64,000 bases of DNA from Choristoneura fumiferana (GCF_025370935.1 NC_133477.1:20815881-20879880); one strand, 5' to 3'; shown: positions 44,846 to 56,103, numbered from the stretch's first letter. Made by a program: numbers and translations. The notes: generated by a model from the sequence alone, not told the origin.

Positions 44846-45484
44846 ATCATTAGACTCGCCAGAACTATCAGAGTGAAGAGTAAGAATACTAGCCGTCCGG
44901 CTGTAATAAGCAGTGACCTTTACAGAACATAGGTCAAACCACGAGGCCATCACGGCTCAGTGATTATTTTAGGGAACGCTAGAAAGAAATAATCCTATGT
45001 CATTCCGCAGCTAAATCAATTTACATTGAATCTAGCGCAACTATTGGTTCAATAAGCACGCCCTTCGTCCCAGCGCAAACAGCGCGCCTTGATGAGACTT
45101 TGGATGGTAAAGGAAGACGAGTAAGGGTATTTACAGGGATAGAGAAGGGAATAATGTTATAAACACAAGTAAACACAAGAAATACTACAGTATATTATTA
45201 GTAATAGTATTCAGTATATTAACTAGATAACATTGTAAGTATCTATCGTGCTTATGCTAGGATTTTTTGTTAAACCGTGTTGTTTTGGAGATGATAAGTA
45301 TCGTAATAAGCTTATAAGTAAAACTGCAATTAAATAAATATATAAATAATAAGAAAAAAAAAATCGCGTCCGCCCTAGATTTGAACACTAGACTAGTTTA
45401 CAAGTCCGACACTATACCGGACCACTACGTTGATGACGTAGGAATCGAAGTGTGACAATGAAAAAAACTCATAAATCTCGATTT

Positions 45485-45660
45485 GTTTTAATAAAAACTC
45501 GTGGTCTAGAACTCTAATAAAGTTCAACAGTCGGGACCCATTTACTGAAATTTTTTGAGCCGGTCAAGATTTTGAATGGGTTCTGACTACTGTTCGCTGT
45601 TACTTAACAAAAGTTCTAGACTACTAGAATTGTTTTTTATTTTAAAGTAGTTTATCGGAT
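45485..45660. repeat. Decayed copy of the long hairpin family
   Basis: GTGGTCTAGAACTCTAATAA, TTCAACAGTCGGGACCCATT and TTCTAGACTACTAGAATTGT keep the order of 13504-13780, but the arms no longer pair over their full length. Confidence 0.6.
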
Positions 45661-47295
45661 ATTTTGTTTTTTTTAAGAAACCAATCTACCAAAATTCAAG
45701 TGTCTAGCCCCAGTAGTTTAGATTGTGCGTTGTCTGTTAGTCAGTCACATAATTCTTATAATATTAATATATGTGTCGCAAGCTATTACTCTAACAGGTC
45801 TTTCACCGTCGGAAGCTTACCGCATTTCTTCTGTTTACATTTTTGGTTTCGCGCATAATTGGATCGGCTCCTATCCTACAGTAAAAGGCTTTTAAGAGAA
45901 CACAAGTATTTTTAAGCCTGTTTTAAAAAGCGACGTTTCAAAATGACCTATTTCTTTGTCTTTAAAGCCTCAATGTGTACTTTATTTTGTGTACGTTTAG
46001 GTGTTAATTTAAAATTGGTTAAATGAGGCGATAAGTTCAAGATTTATGAAAAAACGAAGTAGAAACGTTACATTGAGTTTTGTTAATATTCATTTGGACA
46101 TGAGGTTTCATATTTTATAACACAAAATAATGATTTTACAATTATATTCAAATCTTATTGTATGAATTAAGATTATTAAAAAGCAAATTAAATTTATCCA
46201 TTTAGGAACATTTGACATGTTAGGGCTTAGAAATAGAGTCCCTTTATGCAAGTTTTATAACCAAGTTTAACGAACGCGTAATATCAATACTTTTATAATA
46301 TATTATAATTTTTTATTATTAATTAATAGTGATATTGTGACTATTTTCCAAGGCCACGTAACTATGATATTTAAAGATAGGAGAATGTACCATTGTTATT
46401 CTATATTTACATTTTGAAAGTAAATGGTTTGTTCATACTAAGTTGATTGACGCAATTTTTCTGCGGCGAAAATCAAAACTTTTATTCACGTTTGCAGTTT
46501 TCGACTACCTACGTAGTGGTTTTATTACTTTGATTAATTGCTGACTCCAATTCAACAGCATTCCACCATTTTAGATTAAGCACAAACGAATACCCGGGGC
46601 TATTGTAGTAGACATGAGGGATAAATAACATTGGGATCCCCTTCAATCGCATATTTTTTAAACTATTATTGTTTCGCATAATTGAATTGGCATAATTTGT
46701 ATTCTCATAATAGTACTGTCGCATAGTAATACTTTGGCCTATTACTTTTTTGGCATATTAAGCTATTAGAATAATTTCAGTTGGACTAATTTGTATTAGA
46801 CTAATATACACATTATGCATATTATTGTTTTGGGCTATTGATTATTTGTTATAAATGAACAACAAAATATTAGTTTAGGTCAGTGCCGGATTTACATTTT
46901 TTATGAGTGTAGGCCACTTTATCGCCGCCGCCCCATCTACAGTCGAACCATTTGATTCCTGACCCACCGTAGAACGTAGCAACGCAGAAATAGGAGGTCC
47001 TCCGTCGACCTCGCCTTATTTCCTAAATATATATTAACACAAAATTAACCTTTTCTTGTAGTGCATCAGGCTCGTGATTGTGGTTATGCACTTTTTTAAT
47101 GATGCAAATTTATTATTATGGCTTTTAGTATTTATGCTATTTGACGTTAGTCTTCATAAAGATGATGCTTTCTGTATTTAGGCTTTTTAATTTTATGCGT
47201 AAAAATACGCGTAATGATGAGTATACACACCGCTAATTCGGCTAAAAGAAATTATGCGTAACAATAATATTACAAATAAGTTTATGCCATCCAAT

Positions 47296-47400
47296 AGAGA
47301 ACCTAGTTCCCACGCGGGCCCAGTACGGATTGGGAACTTCATACGCACCATTAAATTATGCTGGTTTCCTCACGAGACTTTCCTTCACCTGCTATCCTAC
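47296..47400 (-). mobile_element. SINE fragment
   Basis: AGTTCCCACGCGGGCCCAGT, GGATTGGGAACTTCATACGC and TTTCCTCACGAGACTTTCC are the middle of the RTE-tailed SINE in reverse. Both ends are missing. Confidence 0.6.
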
Positions 47401-47594
47401 CGACTGCGCCATGTAGAAGTGGGACTTGGGACACGTAATTAAAATACAGAGTTCGGTACAAGACTGCTCGTTCCTTTATTCAAATGCACCTACCCACATG
47501 CATAATAATCTACGACAATAAATAATATTAATAATCTACTACAGTTAAGCTCGTGGTAAATTCTAAATGTGATTTTGCACATGAATTTCTAATA

Positions 47595-47820
47595 ACCTGA
47601 GCAACAAAAAGTTGGAAAATACCCGACTTTGTCACTTCAATATCCAAAAACGGCTTAACCGATTTTGATGAAACATGTCTAAGAACCATCGCTAGAAAAC
47701 TTGCTTTCAAATAAAAAAAAACCGCATTCAAATCGGTCCACCCGTTTAAGAGCTAAGGTGCCACAGACAGAGAGACACACATAGCGGTCAAACTTATAAC
47801 ATCCCTCTTTTTGCGTCGGG
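47595..47820. repeat. CCCGACTTTGTCA...CTTTTTGCG repeat
   Basis: TGGAAAATACCCGACTTTGT, AAGAACCATCGCTAGAAAAC, CCACCCGTTTAAGAGCTAAG, CATAGCGGTCAAACTTATAA and CCCTCTTTTTGCG. The same block is at 52380-52618 and, reversed, at 59425-59650. Its class is unknown to me. Confidence 0.65.
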
Positions 47821-48035
47821 GGTGCTCTCTGAGGTGCGTGCCTGGGTTTGATCCCACAATCCTCTGCTTGAGAGTCCGTAGGTTAAACCTCTAAGCCACA
47901 ACGGGTTCTTATAAATAACTTTACAAGAAATAACAAAATGCAAAAATATGTTATTTGTTTTTATTAAAAGTACGTTTTCAAAACGAAAGAACAATGTCAA
48001 CATTGGTATCCTTTATTGTATAAAACACATACAAA

Positions 48036-48237
48036 TCCATACCAATATTTTAAATGCGAAAGTGTGTGTGTTTGTATGTTAAAACGGAGCGACTTATCGA
48101 CGTGATTTTTGGCATAGAGATAGTTTATGGGCTAGAGATTGACATAGCCTACTTTTATCCTGAAAAATGCACAGTTCCTGAGGGATCAGCGCGCGATAAC
48201 TGAATCCCACGCGGGCGGAGCCGCGGGCAAAAGCTAG
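48036..48237 (+). mobile_element. Complete small Helitron-like element
   Basis: Starts TCCATACCAATATTTTAAAT and ends GGGCAAAAGCTAG. It lies between A (48035) and T (48238), the Helitron target rule. A short hairpin, CGCGG...CCGCG (48210-48225), sits just ahead of the CTAG end. There are no TIRs and no target duplication. It is non-autonomous, with no Rep/helicase sequence, and resembles the small Helitrons widespread in Lepidoptera. Confidence 0.88.
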
Positions 48238-48434
48238 TAACATATATTTTGTGATCCAATCTAAAGAAGCCTTTTTCACTATTATTTTTCTTTGAATAAA
48301 GAGAGACACTTAATTATAAACTAATAAAGTTTTCAATAAATCGAATAAAGGGATTACAAATTAATAATTGAGCGTCCTACAATTCAAAATAAACTTGAGA
48401 CAGTAGATATTTAACGTATTGGAAAAGAAAACCT

Positions 48435-48560
48435 GGTTAAAGCCGCGGGTTCACGGTGGATGCAGGCCACTTCCAACCGAAGCATCTGGAGGTCCATGGG
48501 GGAGGCCCATGTCCAGTGGATGTCCTACCCCACGGCTAGATTGCTGCTGATTATGATTAA
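48435..48560 (+). pseudogene. RTE-type LINE fragment
   Basis: Plus-strand reading includes GSRWMQATSNRSIWRSMGEA followed by HVQW, the RTE C-terminal region, then GATTATGATTA in place of the usual 3' repeat. Fewer than 50 codons remain. Confidence 0.7.
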
Positions 48561-50124
48561 GTCAGGATTCCCGCAGTGTTAGATCACATTATAAATTATT
48601 TGAATTGCTTTGCCAATATCAAAGAAAGGTCTTGACTTTACCTATAGGGTTAGCGTGTCTATTTTCGGTACTCAATAACTTGCCTAGACAGAACAAATTA
48701 AGTATTCGAAAATACAATCAACGTGAATCATATTGTTGTGCTTTTGATGTTTATTTTCTGCTACTAACAGCATGATTCAGCAGCGCATCGATATTTTAAT
48801 TTAAGGGTTTCGTAAAAATGTGACAAAACGGAAACCTTCTAGGATCACTTGTATTTTTGTTGTCACAGCAAAAGGTCACTTTTATAATTTTTCAGTTTAT
48901 AATTTTAAAGTAATTATTATATTATATCTATTTATTTCAGAACAAGCGACAGCGACTTGTGTGCTTTACAAAATAATAATAATATTATTTGTTGGAAGGA
49001 ATGACCGACTTAGCTATTTATGTAGATGATATAATATTGCTTTGTCCAGGACCGGAGGGCATCACCGCGCTGGGCCAGAATAGAATCAAAGCTCTTTTGT
49101 ATGTCATTGTCAACGTGACAACGGGTTTAAAACATGTGTAAATTCTATTAACAATTATATTTCAAGACTTTAGCTCTAATTAACAATAACATTTTTGTCT
49201 TTGTCGTAGTGTGACGTGATTTCTGCAACAGCATTGGGCTGAAAAGGATTTTTTTTCTTTTTTCGCCTTGTCAAAATTATTCTCTTGCTGCTGCTGTCCA
49301 ACTGTTGGCTTTCTGCAGAACCAACCACAACCCTGTCATCGTAACTGATATTGGCCCAAGCCCGTCGCCACCATTAAGGGGAATAATAAATTTATTTCAA
49401 GTATAATCAAACAAACTCATTCATGTACCAGGGTGGAACGTTTTAAAAATCATTTTACTATTGAGCCGACCTCGGTTTTTCGACTACTATGAAGAATAGT
49501 TTGTCGGGCCTTTGATCGACTAATTATTTCTAGCACACATGAGGACTAGGAATGCATTAATATATGCCACAGTGGAACGAGCTAAAATATCTGACACGTC
49601 CTTCTGGCCCTAAAAATAGAGTCGTATCAGATATTTATGCACACTGTGTGGTGTCTGATATTTGGTGCTGGTGAGTGTACAGCAATCTGCTGCAAAATCT
49701 TTAGTTAAACTTTTTATGTATTCCCCCTATTTTTACAAGAATATCAGACTTTAAGACGCAAGTATCACGTACCACAAATACAAAGGGCATCCTCGGGGGC
49801 CTCAGGGCTTGCCTCACATTCAGCGTGGAACTTTATGGGTACCTTCACGACTTCAACCCCTTGGGGGCAGTCAGCGGCTCTCGTATGCATACGAGAAGTA
49901 CTTTGCTTACGGCGTTTTGTATAAGTGGGGTGTGGAAAATTTGTTGAAGTTTAAATAATGTATATTGGAGTGAATTTATTGGAGTTGGAGACTGTTAATG
50001 TCGGTCGAATGTTGCGCAACCAATTTGTATTGAGTATGATCGTTGCCAGTATTGTCTTTATGTATCATCTATAACAATTTTAGTATCGTAACGGTTGGTA
50101 AGTCCATCTGAATAGACTCAATCA

Positions 50125-50335
50125 ATGAACTAAAATAATAATATATGCGTGTTCTTGCAGTTCCTCCACCTCCACACTGTAAGAACACACACAAATCACA
50201 CAAACCCATCTATCACCACCACCACAATACACTGACGCGTTTCATAACTATCATAAGGTCGCGAGTGAGCAAAGAAATTATTTTAGTTAATTGATATGGA
50301 CCTCCCCAAAGTAACGCCTTATTCAATAAATTGTT
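50125..50335. mobile_element. GCGTTACTTTGCGG-family TIR element (left arm)
   Basis: ATGCGTGTTCTTGCAGTTCC, CACAAATCACACAAACCCAT, AACTATCATAAGGTCGCGAG and ATATGGACCTCCCCAAAGTA. Its partner in the other arm is at 60955-61205. That partner keeps a longer stretch with GCATAAGCTTAGC that is deleted here. Confidence 0.65.
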
Positions 50336-50449
50336 TGAATAGGTATCATCAGTTTATATCCTAAGCTTGGCACTAAGCAGTAGTACCAACATGTAAGGGA
50401 TCCCTTAGCCCTCAAGGGACACTTGACACCAATATTATAGGATTATGTA

Positions 50450-51143
50450 AAAAACCGGCCAAGAGCGTGTTGGACACGCCCAAAATAGGGTTCCGTAGCC
50501 ATTACGAAAAAATTAGTAATATTTTTCTAAGGATTTCGTATTTTATACGGAATCTTCCAAGTTTAGGTAGATTTTATACGTTAGGCTGCTATTTACTCAT
50601 ATAATACTAATAATTCTCAAGCAAACTTAGCCGTTCTAGTTTTCCTTGAAAGTTTGATATACTTACTACCATCGTGAATTTTTTCAAATTTTTCCACCCA
50701 CCGGTTTAGATTTTAGAGGGGGGGGGACGCTCGATTTTAATGAAATTTGCACTTTAAAGTTGAATATTTCGCAAAGAAATCACTAAATCAAAAATCGTCT
50801 TAGCAAACCCCTAATGGTTTTAAAAGACCTATCCAACGATATCCCACACTATAGGGTTGGATGAGAAAAAAAAATCACCCCCACTTTACGTCTATGGAAG
50901 GTACCCTAAAATATCATCATCATCATCATCATCACAGCCTATATGTGACCCTAAAATATATTTTTTTGAATTTTTATTTGTACCGTTTTGTCGGCATAGT
51001 TTACATATATATCCGTGCAAAATTACAGCTTTCTAGCATTGATAGTCCCTGAGCAAAGCCGCGGACGGACAGACAGACAGACAGAGACAGACATGGTGAA
51101 ACTATAAGGGTTCCGTTTTTGCCATTTTGGCTCCGGAACCCTA
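50450..51143 (-). repeat. GGGTTCCG-bordered repeat, full length (left arm)
   Basis: Reverse orientation from AAAAACCGGCCAAGAGCGTG to GGAACCCTA. An (ATC)n-AGCCTATATG scrap of SINE tail sits inside at 50910-50945. The partner in the right arm (60511-60890) lacks both this scrap and the 50450-50725 part. Confidence 0.8.
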
Positions 51144-51398
51144 AGAAGACTGATAACTATAGCTAAATGGATAGACACACACGTAAATATATTAAACATC
51201 CAAGGTTTTAAGCATTCGTTAATTCATACCTCCTCTCATCCTCAAGCTCCCAAACATGGCTATTCGCTCATCGGTTCCCTACAGCTCTACCCATGTAATA
51301 CAAACATCTCTTAAATGTTAATAATAACTCGTGATAAACACTCCTCCATGCAATACGTTATCATTGCCAGACAATATACCCCCTAACATTTTGCTTTA

Positions 51399-51799
51399 GG
51401 CACTTGTCTCACCGCCAGCGAGGAAACGATTGGCTATCGACTATTTTCTTGCTCAAGAAACGAACATAAGGTATAAGATCCTGTGTGAGTAAAAGAGACA
51501 CATATATTAATAGTTGATCGCTGGCTGTTCACACTGTCGGCGAGAACTCGCTCTTACATCTTTTGTCGCAGCGACAAGAGCTATAAAACTCGCTGAGCTA
51601 TAGATACTCGCTCAGCGATGTCAGCTTGGCGGCCGCCCCGCACGAGCGAGTCGAGTGGAGCGAGTAGTCGCCCGTCGCACGCGAACACTCGCTTACAGCC
51701 GAGCGACAAAACTACACTCGCTTCTCGCTGCTCGCCCACTCGTTTCTAGTTACTCGCTCTACTCGCTTCTCGCTCATCGTCGGCGGTGGGACAAGTGCC
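51399..51799. mobile_element. Harbinger-type MITE, absent from the other arm
   Basis: Ends GGCACTTGTCTCACCGCC and the inverse of GGCACTTGTCCCACCGCC, flanked by TTA on both sides (51396-51398, 51800-51802). The right arm has the empty site with a single TAA on the plus strand (60256-60258). The 3-bp TTA duplication and the GGCAC terminus fit the PIF/Harbinger group. The 401-bp interior is dense in CGCTC/GAGCG motifs and palindromes. A 65-codon open frame inside it is not credible as a gene. Confidence 0.9.
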
Positions 51800-52059
51800 T
51801 TAGTACAGCTTTTGTTTTGCCCCCATTGTCCCAGGCCTTTGAAATGTTTTGAGTCCAAAAAATGTAAGGAGGGTAAAATGTTTCTGGGGTGACTGCGCTG
51901 TTTACAGAGTTTTTGTTATCAGTAGCCATTTTAAAAGGCACCTTTGAAATGAATTTTAATTAGGTTCGTTTTGTTAATATGCACGGGTAGGGTCCATTAC
52001 GAGTTGATTAGAGCTTCCTGGAATTAACATTTCTCCAATCATGAGCTTTACTGTGGGTT

Positions 52060-52190
52060 GAAAATGTCATCAGCATCAGCCTATAGCAGTCCACTGCATG
52101 ACATAAGCTCCTCCAATGAGCGCATTGCGCCCTGTTCTCGGCTAGACGCATCTAGCAGCCTTTTGTACATCGTCACTCCATCTGGCCGGA
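52060..52190 (-). pseudogene. RTE-like LINE 3' scrap (left arm)
   Basis: On the minus strand it reads RWSDDVQKAARC and, after breaks, GAYVMQWTAIG, diverged from the RTE tail at 40402. The right-arm partner is at 59866-59990. Confidence 0.65.
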
Positions 52191-52202
52191 TTGAAAATAA
52201 AG

Positions 52203-52330
52203 TCAAAGTCAAAGTAAAATATCTAATATCTCTTATAACAAGCACTTATGAATGTCAAAAAAAATCTACCACCGGTTCGGAAAAACCTCTGCTGAGAAGA
52301 ATCCGGCAAGAAACTCAACGAGGTAATAAT
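52203..52330 (-). mobile_element. LINE 3' end with (TTTGAC)n tail (left arm)
   Basis: AAAGTCAAAGTCAAAG at the left is the reversed tail, followed by ACAAGCACTTATGAATGTCA, CCGGTTCGGAAAAACCTCTG and GAATCCGGCAAGAAACTCAA. Its partner is at 59728-59855, and the same 3' region ends the LINE at 55430-55562. Confidence 0.75.
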
Positions 52331-52379
52331 TTTAATAGGGAGTAATACTTACGAGTATACATCAATAAACAACAACGGG

Positions 52380-52618
52380 GGTTAAAAAGTTGGAAAAGCC
52401 CGACTTTGTCAATTCAAAGTTCATTATCTCCAAAACGGCTAAACCGATGTTGATGATACATATCTAAGAACCATCGCCAGAAAACCTGCTTTCAAATAAA
52501 AAAAAAACCGCATTCAAATCAGTCCACCCGTTTAAGAGCTGTGGTGCCACAGATAGACAGACACGCATAGCGGTCAAACTTATAACACCCCTCTTTTTGC
52601 GTTGAGGGTTAAAAATAG
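52380..52618. repeat. CCCGACTTTGTCA...CTTTTTGCG repeat (left arm)
   Basis: Second copy of the block at 47595-47820. Partner in the right arm at 59425-59650. Confidence 0.65.
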
Positions 52619-52908
52619 GTGGCAACTTTTCAGTCTCTGCTATCTTCACGTCTACCTAACCCAAGAGCTACGGGGGCAGAGAGGTGGGCAATTAATTAAT
52701 TTCAATTATGTAGGTAGATTGAAGAACCGTCCGTTATCCATGGAACTGAAGTTACGTAATTACTTTTTAAAAACAATGTTATTAAGTACAAAAGGCCAAT
52801 AAAACGTACGTCAATAAAAACAAAGATTTAATTTCGGGAATTCCCACGGGAATTTTTAAAAATCCCGGAATTTCAATTCAGCCAAAATACCAATATGGAC
52901 TTATCACG

Positions 52909-53132
52909 CTATTTTTACACAAGTAATATTTACCTCGACGTTTCGGCAACGTTACAGATGCCGTGGTCACGAGTAGACTGAAGTGTGGGGTGTCAAGTCT
53001 GCCTAGCAGCGCGAGTTCTTCGAAATACCCGCACTTGATCACTAATAGTACCGGCACTCGATCACGAACTACCGCACTTGGTCACTTTTATTAGTAGTAA
53101 ATATTACTTGTGTAAATATTAGCGTGATAAGT
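52909..53132. mobile_element. TIR element (TTATCACGCTATT ends)
   Basis: TTATCACGCTATTTTTACAC and AGTAATATTTAC at the left are mirrored by GTAAATATTACTTGTGTAAA and AGCGTGATAAG at the right. The interior has CTCGACGTTTCGGCAACGTT and CACACTTCAGT-type blocks. Related sequences are at 42700-42880 and 58884-59140. Confidence 0.65.
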
Positions 53133-53170
53133 AACGTATATTGGTTTTTGACTATGAGTGAGAATCACGA

Positions 53171-53459
53171 AGCCGTGGTGGCCTAGTGTTGACCTATCGC
53201 CTCTCAAGCAGAGGTCGTGGGTTCGAACCCCGGCTCGCACCTCTGAGTTTCTCAAAATTCATGTGCGGAATTACATTTGAAATTGCCACGAGCTTTGCGG
53301 TGAAGAAAACATCGTGAGAAACCTGCACAAGCCTGCGAAGCGATTCAATGGTGCGTGCGAAGTTCCCGAACCGCATGGGCCGCGTGGAACTATGGCCAAG
53401 CCCTCTTGTTCTGATCGGGGGCCTGTGCCCAGCAGTGGGACGTATATAGGCTGGCATGA
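53171..53459 (+). mobile_element. tRNA-headed SINE with 12-bp target duplication (left arm)
   Basis: The head has GTGGTGGCCTAGTG (A box) and GGGTTCGAACCCCGGC (B box), the body has GAAACCTGCACAAGCCTGCG, and the tail has GGCCTGTGCCCAGCAGTGGG and ACGTATATAGGCTGG. It is flanked by TGAGAATCACGA at 53159-53170 and 53460-53471. The related site at about 42850 is empty. Confidence 0.88.
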
Positions 53460-53938
53460 TGAGAATCACGAAAGTTTTAAAACGTTATATTTCAATTCAG
53501 CTGCTGAACCTAATAGATTTACGTGTGCGATGCCGTGGGTAAACACTAGTCTTATATAAAGACAGACATGAAATAACTTCTCACTTTAAACTATGCAGCC
53601 GTTTTGTTGGTATGTCTGACATTTTCGTCAAATTTGTACGAAACCCTCTATGCCTGAGTCCGACTCGCGTTGGCCTTATTACCTTACTAATATTTTTTTA
53701 TATTCAGAGTGCAAAGTCCATCTTTTTTGCTGATTCTGTGGCCAAGCAGCAGTTGTTTGTGTTGCAATATTTCCAGATTTTAAAGTAAAGATAGCCACTT
53801 AAGATTGGTTTTTGGAATCTTTTTGTATTTTATTTCAATTCCAAATTTTTACTTTTACGGTCATCCCGTAAAACTAAATTGAAAATACAAACTGAAATAT
53901 GCACAGAAAAACCATAAAAAATAATACCAGCACCACTC

Positions 53939-54038
53939 NNNNNNNNNNNNNNNNNNNNNNNNNNNNNNNNNNNNNNNNNNNNNNNNNNNNNNNNNNNNNN
54001 NNNNNNNNNNNNNNNNNNNNNNNNNNNNNNNNNNNNNN
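53939..54038. other. Assembly gap of 100 N
   Basis: Exactly 100 N. It interrupts the left inverted arm inside a tRNA-like TIR element (compare 57818-58170). Confidence 1.
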
Positions 54039-54381
54039 AAACCTTTAATTTTCCCTTCCTATGACTACTACGGCATGATGGATCGCTAAACTAAACTTGT
54101 CCAATACATTTTTAACGGGTCTTATGCGAGTTACTTGTGAAGAAGATGTATTAGTTTCGCTTTTAAAATATTATGTTCTCGCTCGATACAGGAATATTAG
54201 AGTATTTTATAAGTAGTGTACTCGTCATGATAATGTATTATTGCGTAGGTACCTGTATCTCTAAAAAATAACACAGATAAAATGTTTAATTGTTTAACAT
54301 CATACAATGTGGTAGTTAAATACCTGAAAACCTAAAAATGAGTTGTGAAAGCAAGTCTATTCAAAATTTCAGTTTCTAAAG

Positions 54382-54714
54382 TTAAATGGTCAAACTATTG
54401 AATTTGTAAAATCAACAATATTTTTAGGAATAACGTTCGATTCTAAACTACAGTGGGGGCCTCACGTCACAGCAATCGCGGGTAGATTGAGCTCTGCTGC
54501 TTTTGCAGTGTGGAAAATACGGCAGCTAACCATGTGGCGACGGCACGGTTGGTGTATTTTGCTTACTTTAATAGCATTATTTCGTACGGCCTTATTTTAT
54601 GGGGATCTGCTGAGAGACATTGAGTCAATTTTATCTTACAAAAGAGAGCAATTAGAGCAATTTATAATTTGAAGTCGATAAGCCAAAGGCTACTAGAAAC
54701 ACAGGAAAGCTTAA
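54382..54714 (+). pseudogene. Degraded jockey/CR1-type LINE, post-reverse-transcriptase region
   Basis: Translation gives GQTIEFVKSTIFLGITFDSK, LQWGPHVTAIAGRLSSAAFA and VWKIRQLT. A frame shift follows, then VATARLVYFAYFNSIISYG and LILWGSAE, then another shift, then FILQKRAIRAIYNLKS. The F-LGI-D and LQKRAIRAI segments are typical just downstream of the catalytic domain in this LINE group. At least two frameshifts and one stop make it non-functional. It continues at 55024 beyond an insertion. Confidence 0.85.
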
Positions 54715-54726
54715 ATTCCATTTTGA

Positions 54727-54990
54727 ACATGAAACTACCGTGAGACTCACTCATATTAAATATTAATGACCCGGATAACTCACGTCTAAATCGAGTTTAG
54801 CTCGACATGTTTCGGGCTAATCCGTAGCCCTTCGTCTTCGGAGCAACGCGACTCAGCGGCTGCTGCAACACGCGCACTGCATTCACAGTTCCATTCCATT
54901 TCATCATTCAGTTCCATTTTATAGACTGGCTGAAACCAAAAAGTAGTTTCTGGGAAATTGCATACGTTTTTATAATAAAATTCCAAAAAT
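54727..54990 (+). mobile_element. Hairpin-type repeat inserted in the LINE
   Basis: Begins AACATGAAACTACCGTGAGA, then CTCACTCATATT, CCGGATAACTCACGTCT, GAGTTTAGCTCGACATGTTT and a CGGGCTAATCCGTAGCCC stem. It separates two parts of one LINE frame (54382-54714 and 55024-55100). Same family as 18378-18472 and 55170-55362, here in the opposite orientation. The right boundary is approximate. Confidence 0.65.
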
Positions 54991-55023
54991 ATTATAAATG
55001 AACAGATACAAAATTCAGATCTA

Positions 55024-55562
55024 ATTTTAAGAAGACATTAATATCTAAGGCGTATTATAAAGTTAATGATTATATCATGGATAGGGATATTTGGAAATAA
55101 TTCCGATCCGCATTAGCGATCACTTCAAATAGCGAACCTACTGTGTTAAAAATAAAGTTGTATTAAATATTAAATGATATTATAACGGATAACTCACGTC
55201 TTAAACCGAGTGTGTGTATGCGTATTGCGGCAGCCGCCGAGTCGCGTGCTCCTGAGAGGAAGGGCTACGAAATAGCCCGAAACATGTCGAGCTAAACTCG
55301 GTTTAAGACGTGAGTTATCCGATACAATATCATTTAATATCACGGTAGTTTCATGTTCAAAATTGTATTAAATACTTGTGATGTATACATATCATTTAAT
55401 AATATATTGTAAATCTGTTTAAAAAAATATACCTCGTTGAGTTTCTTGCCGGATTCTTCTCAAAAGATGTTTTTCCGAACCGGTGGTAGATTTTTTTTGA
55501 CATTCATAAGTGCTTGTTATAGCCTAAATTGAATAAAGATATTTTTACTTTGACTTTGACTT
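55024..55562 (+). pseudogene. LINE C-terminus and 3' untranslated region
   Basis: AAGACATTAATATCTAAGGC onward reads KTLISKAYYKVNDYIMDRD to a stop near 55100, typical of the last residues of jockey/CR1-type ORF2. The 3' region resumes after an insertion (55170-55362) with CTCGTTGAGTTTCTTGCCGG and GAATAAAGATATTTT, ending in (TTTGAC)n at 55544-55562. With 54382-54714 it forms one broken LINE. Confidence 0.8.
55170..55362 (-). mobile_element. Hairpin-type element with 12-bp target duplication
   Basis: Flanked by TTGTATTAAATA at 55158-55169 and 55363-55374. The left side CGGATAACTCACGTCTTAAA is mirrored at 55292-55320 (TTTAAGACGTGAGTTATCCG). Inside are GCGGCAGCCGCC and a GGGCTACGAAATAGCCCG stem. 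It ends CACGGTAGTTTCATGTTC, the same terminus as the 18378 insertion. No coding capacity. Confidence 0.8.
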
Positions 55563-56103
55563 ATTTATTTAATCGTATGGCATACATTTAAAATAGGCTT
55601 ATAATATATAGGTACATACACACACTCTTTGCAGCGCTTATACCCTCAATGTTAATTTGCAAGATGCGGACTGACTCTCTCTCTCTCTTTGACTTTGACT
55701 TTGAAGAGGAGATAACAATACGAGTATACCTACTTATTATATTATATTTTTATTATTATTCTTATCCATGCCACGTCACGTCATGTCATGTCACGAATAA
55801 TTTTTTCTTTCTATCTTTCTTTCAAAAATAATCCTGTAATTATAAAACTCCTTGTACTGTATTATACAAAGGCCACCATGCACTGGAGGGTTAAAGTTAA
55901 CAACTCGCTATCGCAAGACATTGATTTAAGCGCTCGCTAGAGCCAGGGCTACTACGAATTCAAAAATCGAAGTTCGCATCGTACCGTCCCTCTCACTCGT
56001 ATAGTAAAATTAGCGTCAGCGAGACGGCAAGATACGAAGTTCCAATTTTGAACTTCGTAGTTACAGTCCAGTAAATTTGGGGCTTCCGAACGATATAACT
56101 TTA

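Larger units (their letters stand above)
46410..53938 (+). repeat. Large inverted repeat, left arm
   Basis: The sequence from about 46410 (CATACTAAGTTGATTGACGC, ACTACCTACGTAGTGG) matches, in reverse, the segment ending near 63870. Matching resumes through 48990-53938 against 58098-62695. Positions 47110-48985 have no partner. The arm ends at a 100-N gap while still matching the other arm, so its true inner end is unknown. Arm-specific insertions include 50390-50725, 50910-50945 and 51399-51799. Confidence 0.92.

Noticed and set aside
51655..51852. 65-codon frame rich in R, S and L
   Set aside because: It lies inside the Harbinger-type MITE (51399-51799), and its composition comes from CGCTC repeats.
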